Positions 18,970-27,438 are shown, counted from the first letter of the stretch. The stretch: 64,000 nucleotides of DNA from Dyadobacter koreensis (GCF_900108855.1 NZ_FNXY01000003.1:682001-746000), one strand, 5' to 3'. Program-made: numbers and translations. The notes: generated by a model from the sequence alone, not told the origin.

Positions 18970-19042
18970 GGCTAAGAAATTTTTAGAAGTAAAAGAATTC
19001 CGACAGATGAATCCTTCAGGCTGCTTATCTGAGGTAGGTGGA

Positions 19043-19057
19043 GTAAATTTTATGCCA
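19043..19057 (-). promoter_or_regulatory. Sigma-54-like -24/-12 promoter before P5
   Basis: On the minus strand, TGGCAT-AAAAT-TTAC. This matches TGGCAC-N5-TTGC at 8 of 10 fixed positions, including the -24 GG and the final C of the -12 element. It lies 74 bp upstream of the P5 start and 53 bp downstream of the operator pair. Confidence 0.45.
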
Positions 19058-19109
19058 AAAAATTATTGTACTGATAATCAAATAATTAAATAGCTATAAA
19101 GCAACAAAA

Positions 19110-19147
19110 GTGTCCGATAACGAACACTTTTGTTCAAGGACGAACGC
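19110..19147 (-). promoter_or_regulatory. Tandem palindromic operator upstream of permease operon 1
   Basis: Site 1, GTGTCCGATAACGAACAC (19110-19127), is an 18-bp palindrome with one mismatch. Site 2, TTGTTCAAGGACGAACGC (19130-19147), is a weaker copy with centre spacing of exactly 20 bp. Extended arms AACAAAAG/CTTTTGTT make site 1 a hairpin too, so it may double as terminator of the DUF4097 gene (stop 19178). The 23-nt stretch 19103-19125 recurs exactly, inverted, at 48598-48620. Confidence 0.6.
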
Positions 19148-19177
19148 CTTGCTGAATAAGAGGATTACGATGATTAT

Positions 19178-20215
19178 TTATTGGTTAATGCTTACTGAAC
19201 CGCCGCTTGCATGTAAGTTTACCGGGATTCCACCACCATTCATTTTTCCCTGTACACGATCCTTTTCCACCTGGCCATCGAAGTTTTTAAGGCTGACAGT
19301 TACTTTATTTCCTTTAAGATTCAGGTCCATTCCTTTATCCATAGGCATATTAACACGAAGGCTTCCCGCAGAAGTTGATAAATCTACAAACTTTCCTACC
19401 TGCGTAATTTCAACCTCCATGCTTCCGCCGCTGGTATGCGCTTTCACACTTCCCGAAACACTTGCAAGCCGAACAGAACCTCCCGAAGTTCCTGCATCGA
19501 GAGCGCCTTTGATTCCATCTCCTTTTATACTTCCGCCGCTTGTATGCGCAACGATATCACCATCCAGGCCATTCAACGAAAGGCTGCCACCAGAAGTCTG
19601 AAGGTTTATTTTTCCGTTTAATTCACTGGCCTTGATACTTCCGCCTGATGTATGTAATGTAATGTCCTGCTTGCATTTTTCCACATCAATACTTCCGCCG
19701 GATGTTTGTCCGTTGATCACACCAATTAGATCCGAAACTTTTAAGCTTCCACCGCTTGTTCTGAAATTCTGGTCACCTGTAAGTGATGAGATCCGGATGC
19801 TTCCGCCGCTTGTCCGCAGATTCGTTGCGATGCTGCGCGGCGTATATACTTTGAAAGAAATCGAAACGCTGTTTTTGTCCCAGCCCGCTTTGTTTTTACG
19901 TTGTGCCGTTGCTTTTACGCTGCTGCCCTCGGTACCGATAAAAATATCGAAATCTTCCAGTTTGTCTTCGATTTCTTCTTTGCTGAGATTGACTTTCCCA
20001 TTCCAGTTATTTGGACGCACATACATTTCGACTTTTACACCGCTAGCCTGATTTCCAGCCACTTCAATAGAGCCCCCCGACGTTTCCACCACCAGGTTTG
20101 ATACGGCAGCCGTGAATTTTTTGGTGACATATGGTTTTTCATCTGAATTCTGCGCGCGTGATGTGAAGGCGATAAACACTGCAAATAAAAGGGGTAGTAA
20201 TTGTGTCTTTTTCAT
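19178..20215 (-). CDS. DUF4097-family secreted beta-solenoid protein
   Basis: A 345-aa exported protein (MKKTQLLPLLFAVFIAFTSRA signal). From about residue 130 to 270 it consists of consecutive 18-residue turns, each opening TSGGS followed by an aliphatic pair (for example TSGGSIRISSLTGDQNFR and TSGGSLKVSDLIGVINGQ). In total there are eleven [TA]S[GA]GS boxes, nine of them TSGGS. This periodicity indicates a right-handed beta-helix of the DUF4097/putative adhesin type. The biochemical role of the family is not settled; members often sit beside ECF or two-component regulators and envelope-stress genes. The gene has its own upstream gap with a related palindrome (20391-20408) and is read towards the P5 operon. 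Confidence 0.88.
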   Translation of the reverse strand: MKKTQLLPLLFAVFIAFTSRAQNSDEKPYVTKKFTAAVSNLVVETSGGSIEVAGNQASGVKVEMYVRPNNWNGKVNLSKEEIEDKLEDFDIFIGTEGSSVKATAQRKNKAGWDKNSVSISFKVYTPRSIATNLRTSGGSIRISSLTGDQNFRTSGGSLKVSDLIGVINGQTSGGSIDVEKCKQDITLHTSGGSIKASELNGKINLQTSGGSLSLNGLDGDIVAHTSGGSIKGDGIKGALDAGTSGGSVRLASVSGSVKAHTSGGSMEVEITQVGKFVDLSTSAGSLRVNMPMDKGMDLNLKGNKVTVSLKNFDGQVEKDRVQGKMNGGGIPVNLHASGGSVSINQ

Positions 20216-20321
20216 GATCTAATAAGTTTCGTTTGATACAGGATGTTTATTTATAAAAGGAGGTTGCGTGCGTATGATTTCTTTTTTGTGTTTTTCCTGC
20301 ACTAACGTTATCCTGCTAAAA

Positions 20322-20336
20322 CCAAATATTTATCCA
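20322..20336 (-). promoter_or_regulatory. Weak sigma-54-like element before the DUF4097 gene
   Basis: On the minus strand, TGGATA-AATAT-TTGG. The -24 GG and -12 TTG are present; the rest departs from consensus. It lies about 107 bp upstream of the start and 55 bp downstream of the palindrome at 20391-20408. Confidence 0.2.
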
Positions 20337-20384
20337 AAATTTACAACATGCACATTATCAATAATTTAATTTTTATTAAAAAAC

Positions 20385-20414
20385 AAAAAAGTGCCCAACA
20401 TTGGACACTTTTTT
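20385..20414 (-). terminator. Terminator-like hairpin that also matches the operator core
   Basis: AAAAAAGTGCCCA (20385-20397) pairs with TGGACACTTTTTT (20402-20414) with one mismatch; on the minus strand it is followed by T-rich DNA, so it can end the Kazal/lipoprotein transcript. The inner 18 bp, GTGCCCAACATTGGACAC (20391-20408), also fit the operator before the permease operons. No second tandem copy is visible here. Confidence 0.6.
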
Positions 20415-20438
20415 TTGCACTATCTATAACCCTTACTT

Positions 20439-20807
20439 TTAATTTTTCCTAATTTCATATACTTCTATCTCATTGTATAAATTAGTTGCGCCCCAGCCGC
20501 ATTGCACTTCCCGCTTCCTTCCTGTCAGGCTATAACGAATATGAACTTTTGTAAATGAGTAACTGCTTTCTATCTTGCCCAATACCTTTTCAACCTCTTT
20601 TAGTCCGTTTTCATTTGGCAAATAATAAAGTGTTGAATCTCCTGATGGAACTTCAAAATGCCATGCACAGCCGTCTGTCGCAAGCATATTAATCCATTGA
20701 CCATCACTTTCGATAATTTCTACCTCTTTCTGAACAACCTTTTCATCGTTGCAGCTAATCCAGGCAAATAGTCCAAATAAAATGATACCGATTTTCATAA
20801 TCTTCAA
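20439..20807 (-). CDS. Small hypothetical lipoprotein
   Basis: A 122-aa protein with a lipoprotein signal (MKIMKIGIILFGLFAWISC, lipobox Cys 19; a start three codons later is equally possible). The mature part is compact and has two Cys (DGCAWHFEVPSG and EVQCGWGA). I recognise no family. It lies 15 bp downstream of the Kazal-type lipoprotein gene and is probably co-transcribed. Both end before the hairpin at 20385-20414. Confidence 0.75.
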   Translation of the reverse strand: MKIMKIGIILFGLFAWISCNDEKVVQKEVEIIESDGQWINMLATDGCAWHFEVPSGDSTLYYLPNENGLKEVEKVLGKIESSYSFTKVHIRYSLTGRKREVQCGWGATNLYNEIEVYEIRKN

Positions 20808-20822
20808 AGCTTAAGGTTTATT

Positions 20823-21038
20823 CTATTTGCAGGCACCGTCAGTATATCGTTTAACGCCGTCAGCACCAGCTTCACATGCATTTCCATACGTCTGGCCATT
20901 ACAACCACAGACAGGCATGTAAATATGATAACAGACAACATTTGTTTTTTCTCCGACGCAATCAGCTCCGGGTATTTCATCTTTTTCATTACAACTTCCA
21001 AAAGCCAGAAAGAAAAAGCAAATGAATATCTTTTTCAT
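20823..21038 (-). CDS. Kazal-type domain lipoprotein
   Basis: A 71-aa protein. A lipoprotein signal (MKKIFICFFFLAFGSC, Cys 16) precedes one Kazal-like domain containing the diagnostic PVCGCNGQTYGNACEAGADG and closing DGAC. Six Cys (residues about 27, 36, 44, 46, 54, 70) have Kazal spacing. Kazal domains are tight inhibitors of serine proteases; bacterial lipoprotein forms may protect the cell surface against self or foreign proteases (inference). An overlapping minus-strand frame at 20804-21001 is a shadow. Confidence 0.85.
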   Translation of the reverse strand: MKKIFICFFFLAFGSCNEKDEIPGADCVGEKTNVVCYHIYMPVCGCNGQTYGNACEAGADGVKRYTDGACK

Positions 21039-21073
21039 AAATGGAAAGTTAATTTTTCAGACAAGACCCATTC

Positions 21074-21103
21074 AAACAAAAAAAGGTTGGAAACCAACCT
21101 TTT
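21074..21103 (-). terminator. Rho-independent terminator after the GH1 gene
   Basis: AAAAGGTTGG (21081-21090) and CCAACCTTTT (21094-21103) form a perfect 10-bp stem with a 3-nt loop, followed on the minus strand by a T-rich tract. It starts 24 bp after the GH1 stop. Confidence 0.85.
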
Positions 21104-21126
21104 AATTTTCAAATATTCGGCAAAAT

Positions 21127-22533
21127 CTAGTTTTTAAGAAATGACGCAAACCACTTTCCAGAATCTTTGACTATTCGTTCCTGCGTTTCATAATTGACAT
21201 AAACCAATCCGAATCTGGGATGATAACCTTCTGCCCATTCAAAATTATCCAGCAGAGACCATGCGAGATACCCTCCTACTTTCACGCCTTCTTTTTTGGC
21301 TTTTAAAATACTTTTCAGATAATCCTGAAAAAACTCAACCCGCCTGAGATCTTTCACTTTTCCGTCTTCCGGTAAATCTTCAAATGCAGCTCCGTTTTCA
21401 GAGATAATAATTTCTTTGACGCCAGCATATTCACTGAATTGTTTAAGAATATCATACATACCATCCGGCGCAACTTCCCAACCCATGGCTGTCAAAGGAA
21501 CATTTCTTTTTTTTGCAGGAATTTCTTCAAGCCATAAAACAGGAGCAAAATAGGAGTGTTTTACAATGATCCTGAAATAATTTTGCAGACCAATAAAGTC
21601 AAAATCAAAAGCCAGTTTATCTTTATCGCCTGGTCTCATGAATTTTTTGATCCCGTTTAAAAACGGAAAAACGTCTGTCGGATATCCTAATCCCAGGGAT
21701 GGCTCCAGAAACAAACGATTCATAATCGCGTCTGCTCTCTGAGCTGCTCTGATATCCTTCGGTTTATCTGAATATGGCTTTACGTGGGAACAGGAAAGGG
21801 CGGTACCTATGTATGCATTCTGCACGTGATCCCGGATAATCCTCCCTCCTTCCGCATTGCACAAGGCCAGGTGATGTACCACAGGAAGGAAATTGAATAC
21901 GCCTTTTTTCCCTGGCGCGTGCATTCCCGTTGTGTATCCAAGTCCGGCAACAGCTGTCGGCTCGTTCAGTACGATCCAGTTTTTGACCCGGTCGCCAAAC
22001 TCGGCGGCGCAAAGTGTTACATATTCAGAAAACCAGCTGATGATCTCACGACTTTTCCAACCGCCCCGGTCTTCCAGTGCCTGAGGCAGATCCCAATGGT
22101 ATAAAGTGATCCATGGCTCAATTTTCAGATCAAGACACTTATCTATAATCCGGTTATAAAAATCAATTCCCATTTGGTTGACACCGCCCGTTCCTTCGGG
22201 AATAATTCGCGACCAGGAAAGGGAAAAACGGAATTCTTTAAATCCAAGCTCCTTCACCAGCTCAAGATCGCTCTCATACCGGTTGTAAAAATCGCAGGCA
22301 ATTTCGGCATGGTCTCCGTTTTTGATTTTACCTTTTTGTTTGGTAAATGTATCCCATATCGACGGACCGCGCCCATCTTCTGCGACACCGCCTTCAATTT
22401 GAAATGCAGCAGTCGCTGTTCCCCACCTGAAATCCGTTCCAAAGTCACTGGCGGAAATTGTATCCCTCTTTATATCAGAAACAACAGACTGGCCACGCAG
22501 GATATCAAAATTGTCAAAATTAAAATCTTTCAA
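21127..22533 (-). CDS. Family GH1 beta-glucosidase
   Basis: A 468-aa cytoplasmic retaining beta-glycosidase. GH1 landmarks are all present: the FRWGTATAAFQIEGG entry motif, HWDLPQALED, the acid/base Glu in WIVLNEPTAVAG, the nucleophile Glu in IIISENGAAFED, and C-terminal YLAWSLLDNFEWAEGY. The first 28 residues before the TIM barrel (DFNFDNFDILRGQSVVSD...) are an extension beyond the usual GH1 start; no signal peptide is visible. It has its own terminator and is separated from the T9SS gene upstream by about 215 bp, so it is probably monocistronic. It likely hydrolyses cello-oligosaccharides or other beta-glucosides brought into the cell. Confidence 0.93.
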   Translation of the reverse strand: MKDFNFDNFDILRGQSVVSDIKRDTISASDFGTDFRWGTATAAFQIEGGVAEDGRGPSIWDTFTKQKGKIKNGDHAEIACDFYNRYESDLELVKELGFKEFRFSLSWSRIIPEGTGGVNQMGIDFYNRIIDKCLDLKIEPWITLYHWDLPQALEDRGGWKSREIISWFSEYVTLCAAEFGDRVKNWIVLNEPTAVAGLGYTTGMHAPGKKGVFNFLPVVHHLALCNAEGGRIIRDHVQNAYIGTALSCSHVKPYSDKPKDIRAAQRADAIMNRLFLEPSLGLGYPTDVFPFLNGIKKFMRPGDKDKLAFDFDFIGLQNYFRIIVKHSYFAPVLWLEEIPAKKRNVPLTAMGWEVAPDGMYDILKQFSEYAGVKEIIISENGAAFEDLPEDGKVKDLRRVEFFQDYLKSILKAKKEGVKVGGYLAWSLLDNFEWAEGYHPRFGLVYVNYETQERIVKDSGKWFASFLKN

Positions 22534-22688
22534 AACTCACACTAATTACATTCTGTACAGGAAGTTAGCAACGTAAAACTAAACTGAATAATTTCCAAAA
22601 AGGTAACAATCTGATAATGTTATGAAAAACTTAACATTGGAAATTACATCCGGCTCATTTAAGGGTCACTCAAAAAATGGTTTTAAAC

Positions 22689-22726
22689 AAAAAAATCCTT
22701 CACCTGTACAGAACAGATGAAGGAAT
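22689..22726 (-). terminator. Rho-independent terminator of the T9SS cargo gene
   Basis: TCCTTCA (22696-22702) pairs with TGAAGGA (22718-22724), followed on the minus strand by a run of seven T (22689-22695). It lies 25 bp after the stop at 22749. Confidence 0.8.
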
Positions 22727-22748
22727 TTAAACTAATAACGCTATTCAA

Positions 22749-25214
22749 TTATCTTACAACCTGAATTCTTTGCTTGGTAACCAAGCCACTTAATTGCTTA
22801 AAGGTTACGATATAGGTTCCCTGATCCAGGCTGCTGATGTCGATATCATTGCTGCCCGGGGTGAAATCTCTTACTTTAATTCCTCTTACATCGTAAATCT
22901 GGATGCTTGCGATTTTCTCAACGCCCGATTTCAGTTTCATGAAGTTCGAACTTGGATTCGGATATAACACTGCCGATTCTTCCGTTACAAAACTTTCAGT
23001 TACAATACGGCTGTAAGCAAAAGTCAAGTCATTATCAATCATTCTCAGACGATAAAGGTTGCTTCCGTTGGATGGAGTAGTATGTGTATAGCTGTAAGTC
23101 TTTATGACACTACTTTCGCCCTCGGCAGCTACAACACCCAAAATCTCCCACTGCTTGCCGTTCAGACTATGCTGTACTTCAAATTCTTTTGAGTTAGTCT
23201 CCATGGTAGTTTTCCAAACCAATGACGCAGAATTTCCCTCTTTTTTAACTCCAAATTCCGTAAGTGTAACCGGTAGAGGTGTTCCTCCTACGATTGATAA
23301 ACAACCCAGATCAAAGATGAAGGTTTCGCCATTTGATACCAGCTCAACCGATACATATTTCGTATTTTGCGGAGCTCTCTCACTCACTGTATATTTTGCA
23401 AGACCTACGGTTGCTGCGCTATAAATTTTTGTTACAAGCGTTTCTTTAATTGAAATTTCTCCACGGTCAGTATTCAAGAATCTCAACCTAAGCTTTTGTC
23501 CGTTTACCACGTTAACTCCGGCATAAATAGAGAACGTTACAGAAGATCCCGGATCAGCAGCCTTTTCCTGTGCAATCGTAGACTTACCGACTAGCTTACC
23601 AGACTTTGTTCCACAAACTACATAGTCCTCAGACGTTTCGAAAGTGCCAACAACTTTCGTCCAATCAGCTGTTCCGGTTTCGAAATTAGGGTTAAGTAAT
23701 TTGTTATCGTTACAAGTTTCGCAAACGGGAACTGAAATTGTTAAACAAGCGGCATCAACTTTGAAATAATCGCCTGTTGCGCTACCGAACACTCTTACAT
23801 ATTTTGCACCGGCCGGAGCAACAGCTGTCAGCGTATATTGAGTCATCCCTGTGTTACTTGTTCTTGGAAAATCGTCTACCGATTTATCCAGTAACTTCGA
23901 AACACCTTCTTTAACCGTTCCGTCCGGCATCACAAATTGAAGCTTGAAAGTATGTGCACTTTTCGCGTGATATCCTCCCCAGACACTAAGCGTTGCAGTA
24001 CTTCCGCCAGTAATCAAAACATCCTGATAAAAACTGCCTGATCCGGTTAACAATCCGTTTTGATTTCCACAAACAGGGTATCCGCCATCCCATGAGAAGT
24101 TTGCGCCCTCAGAATATTTCCAGTTGGTAGGCACTTTTCTATTTGAAACCGTTGTAAAATCCTCAAAACTTCCGTTGCTCAGCATATTCGTTGTACAGCA
24201 TGAAACCGGAGGAACGGTTAATCGTACGCAAGCAGCATCAACTTTCAGATAATCACCTGATGAAGCAGCTTCAATCCGAACAAAGTTTGTATTAGCAGGC
24301 GCTTCTGCACTTAAAAAATATTGTTTCAATTTAGGCTGTCCTGGCGCACGGTCATCAACATTCCAATCAACAGCCACGCTTTTTGTTGAAAGCGGGGTAT
24401 TACTTCCTGTTTTGTAAAATGAAAGTTTGAATACCTGACCTGCCGGGTTATGATAGCCACCATAAACCGAATAGTCAACTTTTGTCCCGGGTATTACGGC
24501 GATATCCTGATATAGATTTCCAGTACCATTGACAACACCTGCTTTGTTGCCACAAACTTTCCAGTCCGTATTCACACCTGCAGAAGTTTTCTGCCAGGAG
24601 GTCAGATCATCTTCGAATCCAGCATTTTTCAGAACGTTGTCATCACAATTGCAATTTACTACCGGTGCGGTTAACTGAAGACATGCGCCATCTATTTTAA
24701 ACCAGTCGCCCGCCCCCGATGTTGCAGAAACGCGAACGGTAACAGTTCCTTCAGGTGCAGTACCTTCCAGATTATATTTTTTAAGTATCGGCCCGTTACT
24801 GGGAGCCTTGTCTACGTCCCAATCAACTGCTACCGATTTTGTCAAAAGTGCAGTTCCTTTAATATCAAGGAAAATCAGATTAAAAGTCTGTCCGAATTTA
24901 GCATGATAACCTCCCCATACTGCGAATTTTGCAACAGTTCCAGGCATTACCTGTACATCCTGAGAAAGTGAACCTGCATTTCTAAGAACAACAGCTTTTG
25001 ATCCGCAAACATCATACGTTGTGTTTGAATCCCAGCTACCGGATTTTGTCCAACCCTTGAAAGTGTCGTTATCTTCAAAGCTGGGATTTGTTAACACGTT
25101 GTTCGTGCAACCGCAATCATTTGTTGTCAGGGGGGCCATGGCTGTGACCATGTTAAAGAGGGATGTACATAGCATGACTATGCACATTAATGCAATCGGC
25201 TTAATAGTTTTCAT
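22749..25214 (-). CDS. Type IX-secreted multidomain protein with four Cys-linked modules
   Basis: An 821-aa secreted protein. After a signal peptide (about 27 residues) come four similar modules of about 150 aa starting near residues 34, 186, 338 and 493. Each opens with a Cys pair and N.L.N..FE plus a Trp (for example CTNNVLTNPSFED), has a central VCG(S/N)K-like Cys, then SVWGGYH/SVYGGYH and a closing DAACL/DGACL Cys. They resemble galactose-binding-like CBM4/9 folds. Next is an FnIII-like domain (LPVTLTEFGVKKEGNSASL), then a type A T9SS sorting domain (LYPNPSSNFM ... GTYIVTFKQ) of about 75 residues. It should be exported across the outer membrane and released or anchored. It has no catalytic domain, so a sugar-binding or adhesive role is likely. 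Confidence 0.88.
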   Translation of the reverse strand: MKTIKPIALMCIVMLCTSLFNMVTAMAPLTTNDCGCTNNVLTNPSFEDNDTFKGWTKSGSWDSNTTYDVCGSKAVVLRNAGSLSQDVQVMPGTVAKFAVWGGYHAKFGQTFNLIFLDIKGTALLTKSVAVDWDVDKAPSNGPILKKYNLEGTAPEGTVTVRVSATSGAGDWFKIDGACLQLTAPVVNCNCDDNVLKNAGFEDDLTSWQKTSAGVNTDWKVCGNKAGVVNGTGNLYQDIAVIPGTKVDYSVYGGYHNPAGQVFKLSFYKTGSNTPLSTKSVAVDWNVDDRAPGQPKLKQYFLSAEAPANTNFVRIEAASSGDYLKVDAACVRLTVPPVSCCTTNMLSNGSFEDFTTVSNRKVPTNWKYSEGANFSWDGGYPVCGNQNGLLTGSGSFYQDVLITGGSTATLSVWGGYHAKSAHTFKLQFVMPDGTVKEGVSKLLDKSVDDFPRTSNTGMTQYTLTAVAPAGAKYVRVFGSATGDYFKVDAACLTISVPVCETCNDNKLLNPNFETGTADWTKVVGTFETSEDYVVCGTKSGKLVGKSTIAQEKAADPGSSVTFSIYAGVNVVNGQKLRLRFLNTDRGEISIKETLVTKIYSAATVGLAKYTVSERAPQNTKYVSVELVSNGETFIFDLGCLSIVGGTPLPVTLTEFGVKKEGNSASLVWKTTMETNSKEFEVQHSLNGKQWEILGVVAAEGESSVIKTYSYTHTTPSNGSNLYRLRMIDNDLTFAYSRIVTESFVTEESAVLYPNPSSNFMKLKSGVEKIASIQIYDVRGIKVRDFTPGSNDIDISSLDQGTYIVTFKQLSGLVTKQRIQVVR

Positions 25215-26503
25215 GTAGTTGTATAGTTTGAAACAAATAGGGAAAAATTAAAATTTAGAATTAAACACTCGGATATCTTAACATTGAAATGTTCTATTAT
25301 CTCTAATTACTGATTGAGACGATACAAGTCCAGATTGAAATAAATTTCAACTTGACTGTTTTCTACAATCACGTCAGAACAGAATAATAAACGTTTTAGC
25401 AAGAATCTCCTAAAACTCTGATGACCAATGGAAATGAGATATTTACAGATGCAAATGTAAAATAATTTCTATTTAATATTCAAGCCCTATTTTATAATTA
25501 AAATTCTATTTCAAACATTAAAAAACTAGCTCTACTAGATTATTTAAAATAGTTCTACAAAGTAAATTAAGTTGATCTACATGTAGAATTATGTAGTATT
25601 TGTAATAAATGCATCGAAAATCTAAATGTTGAAGTTTTTAAGATTACACGGTTAAAAAAACACGCGACAATAAGAAATTATAACTTTTCCAAGAAGTAGC
25701 AAGCAAACTAAGTTATAATTCCATAGCCGAAGTTATCCGATTTATTCTGTAAGTTCCAAGATTATTTATGTAATCGAAATCTGCTTTCTAGAATATTAAT
25801 CTTGGCATATTATTTCGTCGTTGAAAACTTTTTAACTCTTAAAATAATACAAATTTCAATTTCGCCTAAAATGAAAAAAGCCTCAATAAATTCTTATTTC
25901 AGCCAATTGCGTTATAAAGATTAAAATAAAGATAGTTAACGACCCTAAACTATATACGTCAAAAGTCAATTTCGGGTATGTTCGTTTGCGTTCTCGATAA
26001 CGCAAGCGAATCAATGCATACCAAGAGTTTTCTGATTTTTCGGACGTTGTTCAATCCTTGCAAAAGCCTTCCTTAACCAAACCCTAATAATCAATTTAAA
26101 CTATAAGATAATTTAACTGGTTCAAGAATAGCGTTAGAGAAAATATTCCTTAATGGAGTAATATCTTGTAAGCGAGAATGTTTTTGATTGTAGAAGTGTC
26201 TGGATAGAGGATATCGTTTATCAGATGATTTGTAGAATCATCATCTCTAAATATTAGTCATAATTTTTTTATGATTTTAATCATGATTTAACCGAAAAAT
26301 TTAGCTTCTACATAAAAAAATGAAATTTATCCCTGATATCGACACTACAGTCAGTCTTACCCGCGAACTCCAGCTCCCTACCAGACAACCTGCTCATAAA
26401 AAATAATAACAATAATTCACATTAAAGTAACATTCACTGTTTCAATTTTGAAAAAATTCTAAATCAAAATGATTACTGAGTTCAAGAAAAGATGGTTTAA
26501 ATG
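25215..26503. other. AT-rich gene desert
   Basis: About 1.3 kb with no convincing coding sequence. The longest open reading frame with any character is a 28-codon frame at 26320-26406 that I cannot assign. It contains an 11-bp inverted repeat (25676-25686 with 25710-25720), a large compound hairpin at 25975-26022 and small AT hairpins near 26219-26243. Base composition is clearly lower in GC than the flanking genes. No transposase remnant was recognised. Confidence 0.6.
25975..26022. repeat. Compound inverted repeat inside the gene desert
   Basis: The inner stem TTCGTTTGCGTT (25981-25992) and AACGCAAGCGAA (25999-26010) match at 11 of 12 positions around a 6-nt loop. An outer pair, GGTATG (25975-25980) and CATACC (26017-26022), extends it past a one-sided bulge. 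It is much more GC-rich than its surroundings. Function unknown. Confidence 0.55.
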
Positions 26504-26538
26504 AAAAAAAGGCAGACTGGGTTAAACCAATATGCCTT
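26504..26538 (-). terminator. Rho-independent terminator of the sigma factor gene
   Basis: AAGGCA (26509-26514) pairs with TGCCTT (26533-26538), with an internal GGTTTAACC palindrome in the loop and seven T after it on the minus strand. It lies 75 bp beyond the sigma gene stop. Confidence 0.7.
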
Positions 26539-26612
26539 AAAATCCGGATTTTGAATCAATCTAATTCTACAAATTCATCCCATTATATACAAAAGAAGTC
26601 TGGTAGTATCAG

Positions 26613-27224
26613 CTATGCGGCGCCCAGAATCACCTCTTTCACGCCGAAAATTTCTCTTAATTCATTAAGTGCTTTTCGAATTCTTGATTTAACTGTACCC
26701 AACGGAAGTTTAAGCTTTGCCGAGACCTCTTCATGTGTGTAGCCCTGAAAATAAACAAGATCAATCAAAAGACTTTTCTCTGGCAATAGACGTTGAACAA
26801 TTGCGCGGATGTCGATTGTCGCGGGTATCGGATTGAAAATAACCCCGTTGGTAAGATCAGCTTCTTGAACGTGTTCCCAGTTAACTGCTTTTGAAAGCTT
26901 AACATCCAGACGGAGCCTGTCAATAGCCGTATTTCTTGCAACGTTCAAAATCCATGTAAATAAAGTACCCTTATCAACATTATATGCACCGATATTTTTC
27001 CATATCTTCAAAAAAGAATCCTGCATGACATCCGCCGCCTTTTCTTCATCCTTCACAATTTTCATGATGATACCATAAAGTGCAGGAGCATAATGATCAT
27101 ACAAATACTCAAACGCATCTCTGTTATTACTTTTAAGAGAAGAAATCAATTCTTTTTCTGTATAGGTAAATTTCCTTGTCATCTTTTCTGGTATCGTTAA
27201 CAATCTTTGTGGATAGTAAGGCAA
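26613..27224 (-). CDS. ECF-type RNA polymerase sigma factor
   Basis: A 203-aa sigma-70 family protein with region 2 (AFEYLYDHYAPALYGIIMKI, DVMQDSFLKIW, TLFTWILNVARNTAIDRLR) and region 4 (LIDLVYFQGYTHEEVSAKL, GTVKSRIRKAL helix-turn-helix). The domain set is that of ECF (group 4) sigma factors, close to the SigK-like group. An alternative start at residue 15 (MTRKFTYTEKEL, position 27182) would remove a poorly conserved extension. ECF factors are normally held by an anti-sigma factor encoded next door, but none is visible: the downstream side is the gene desert and the divergent gene is the beta-lactamase-fold protein. The divergent pair shares a 214-bp intergenic region. Confidence 0.9.
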   Translation of the reverse strand: MPYYPQRLLTIPEKMTRKFTYTEKELISSLKSNNRDAFEYLYDHYAPALYGIIMKIVKDEEKAADVMQDSFLKIWKNIGAYNVDKGTLFTWILNVARNTAIDRLRLDVKLSKAVNWEHVQEADLTNGVIFNPIPATIDIRAIVQRLLPEKSLLIDLVYFQGYTHEEVSAKLKLPLGTVKSRIRKALNELREIFGVKEVILGAA

Positions 27225-27374
27225 CGTATTCGAACTACTTCATAGCTAAAAATTATTGTACCCTGAAAATAGTGGCTAATTATGGGTAAAAATTTCCCAA
27301 TATCCTGTGTGGAATTTTTTACGTACAACCGTTAGCTATAAGGATTTCCACAGTTGAGAACAGGAGCTTAGTAG

Positions 27375-27403
27375 TTGAAATTAACTAACTTATAGTTACT
27401 TTG
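27375..27403 (+). promoter_or_regulatory. Possible Bacteroidota-type promoter of the serine hydrolase gene
   Basis: A TTG (27375-27377) and TACTTTG (27397-27403), about 19 bp apart, resemble the Bacteroidota -33 TTTG/-7 TAnnTTTG pattern with one base missing in the -7 spacer. The coding start is 36 bp downstream. Confidence 0.3.
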
Positions 27404-27438
27404 CTCAATAGCGCATTTTATTAACCTGATCAAATCTT

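Noticed and set aside
19632-20051. 139-aa plus-strand ORF and a neighbouring 163-aa ORF at 19110
   Set aside because: Both are mirror images of the repetitive DUF4097 gene; the repeated LPPxV pattern is simply the reverse complement of the TSGGS boxes.
26320-26406. 28-codon ORF in the gene desert
   Set aside because: Too short, no family resemblance and no clear ribosome-binding site; probably chance.
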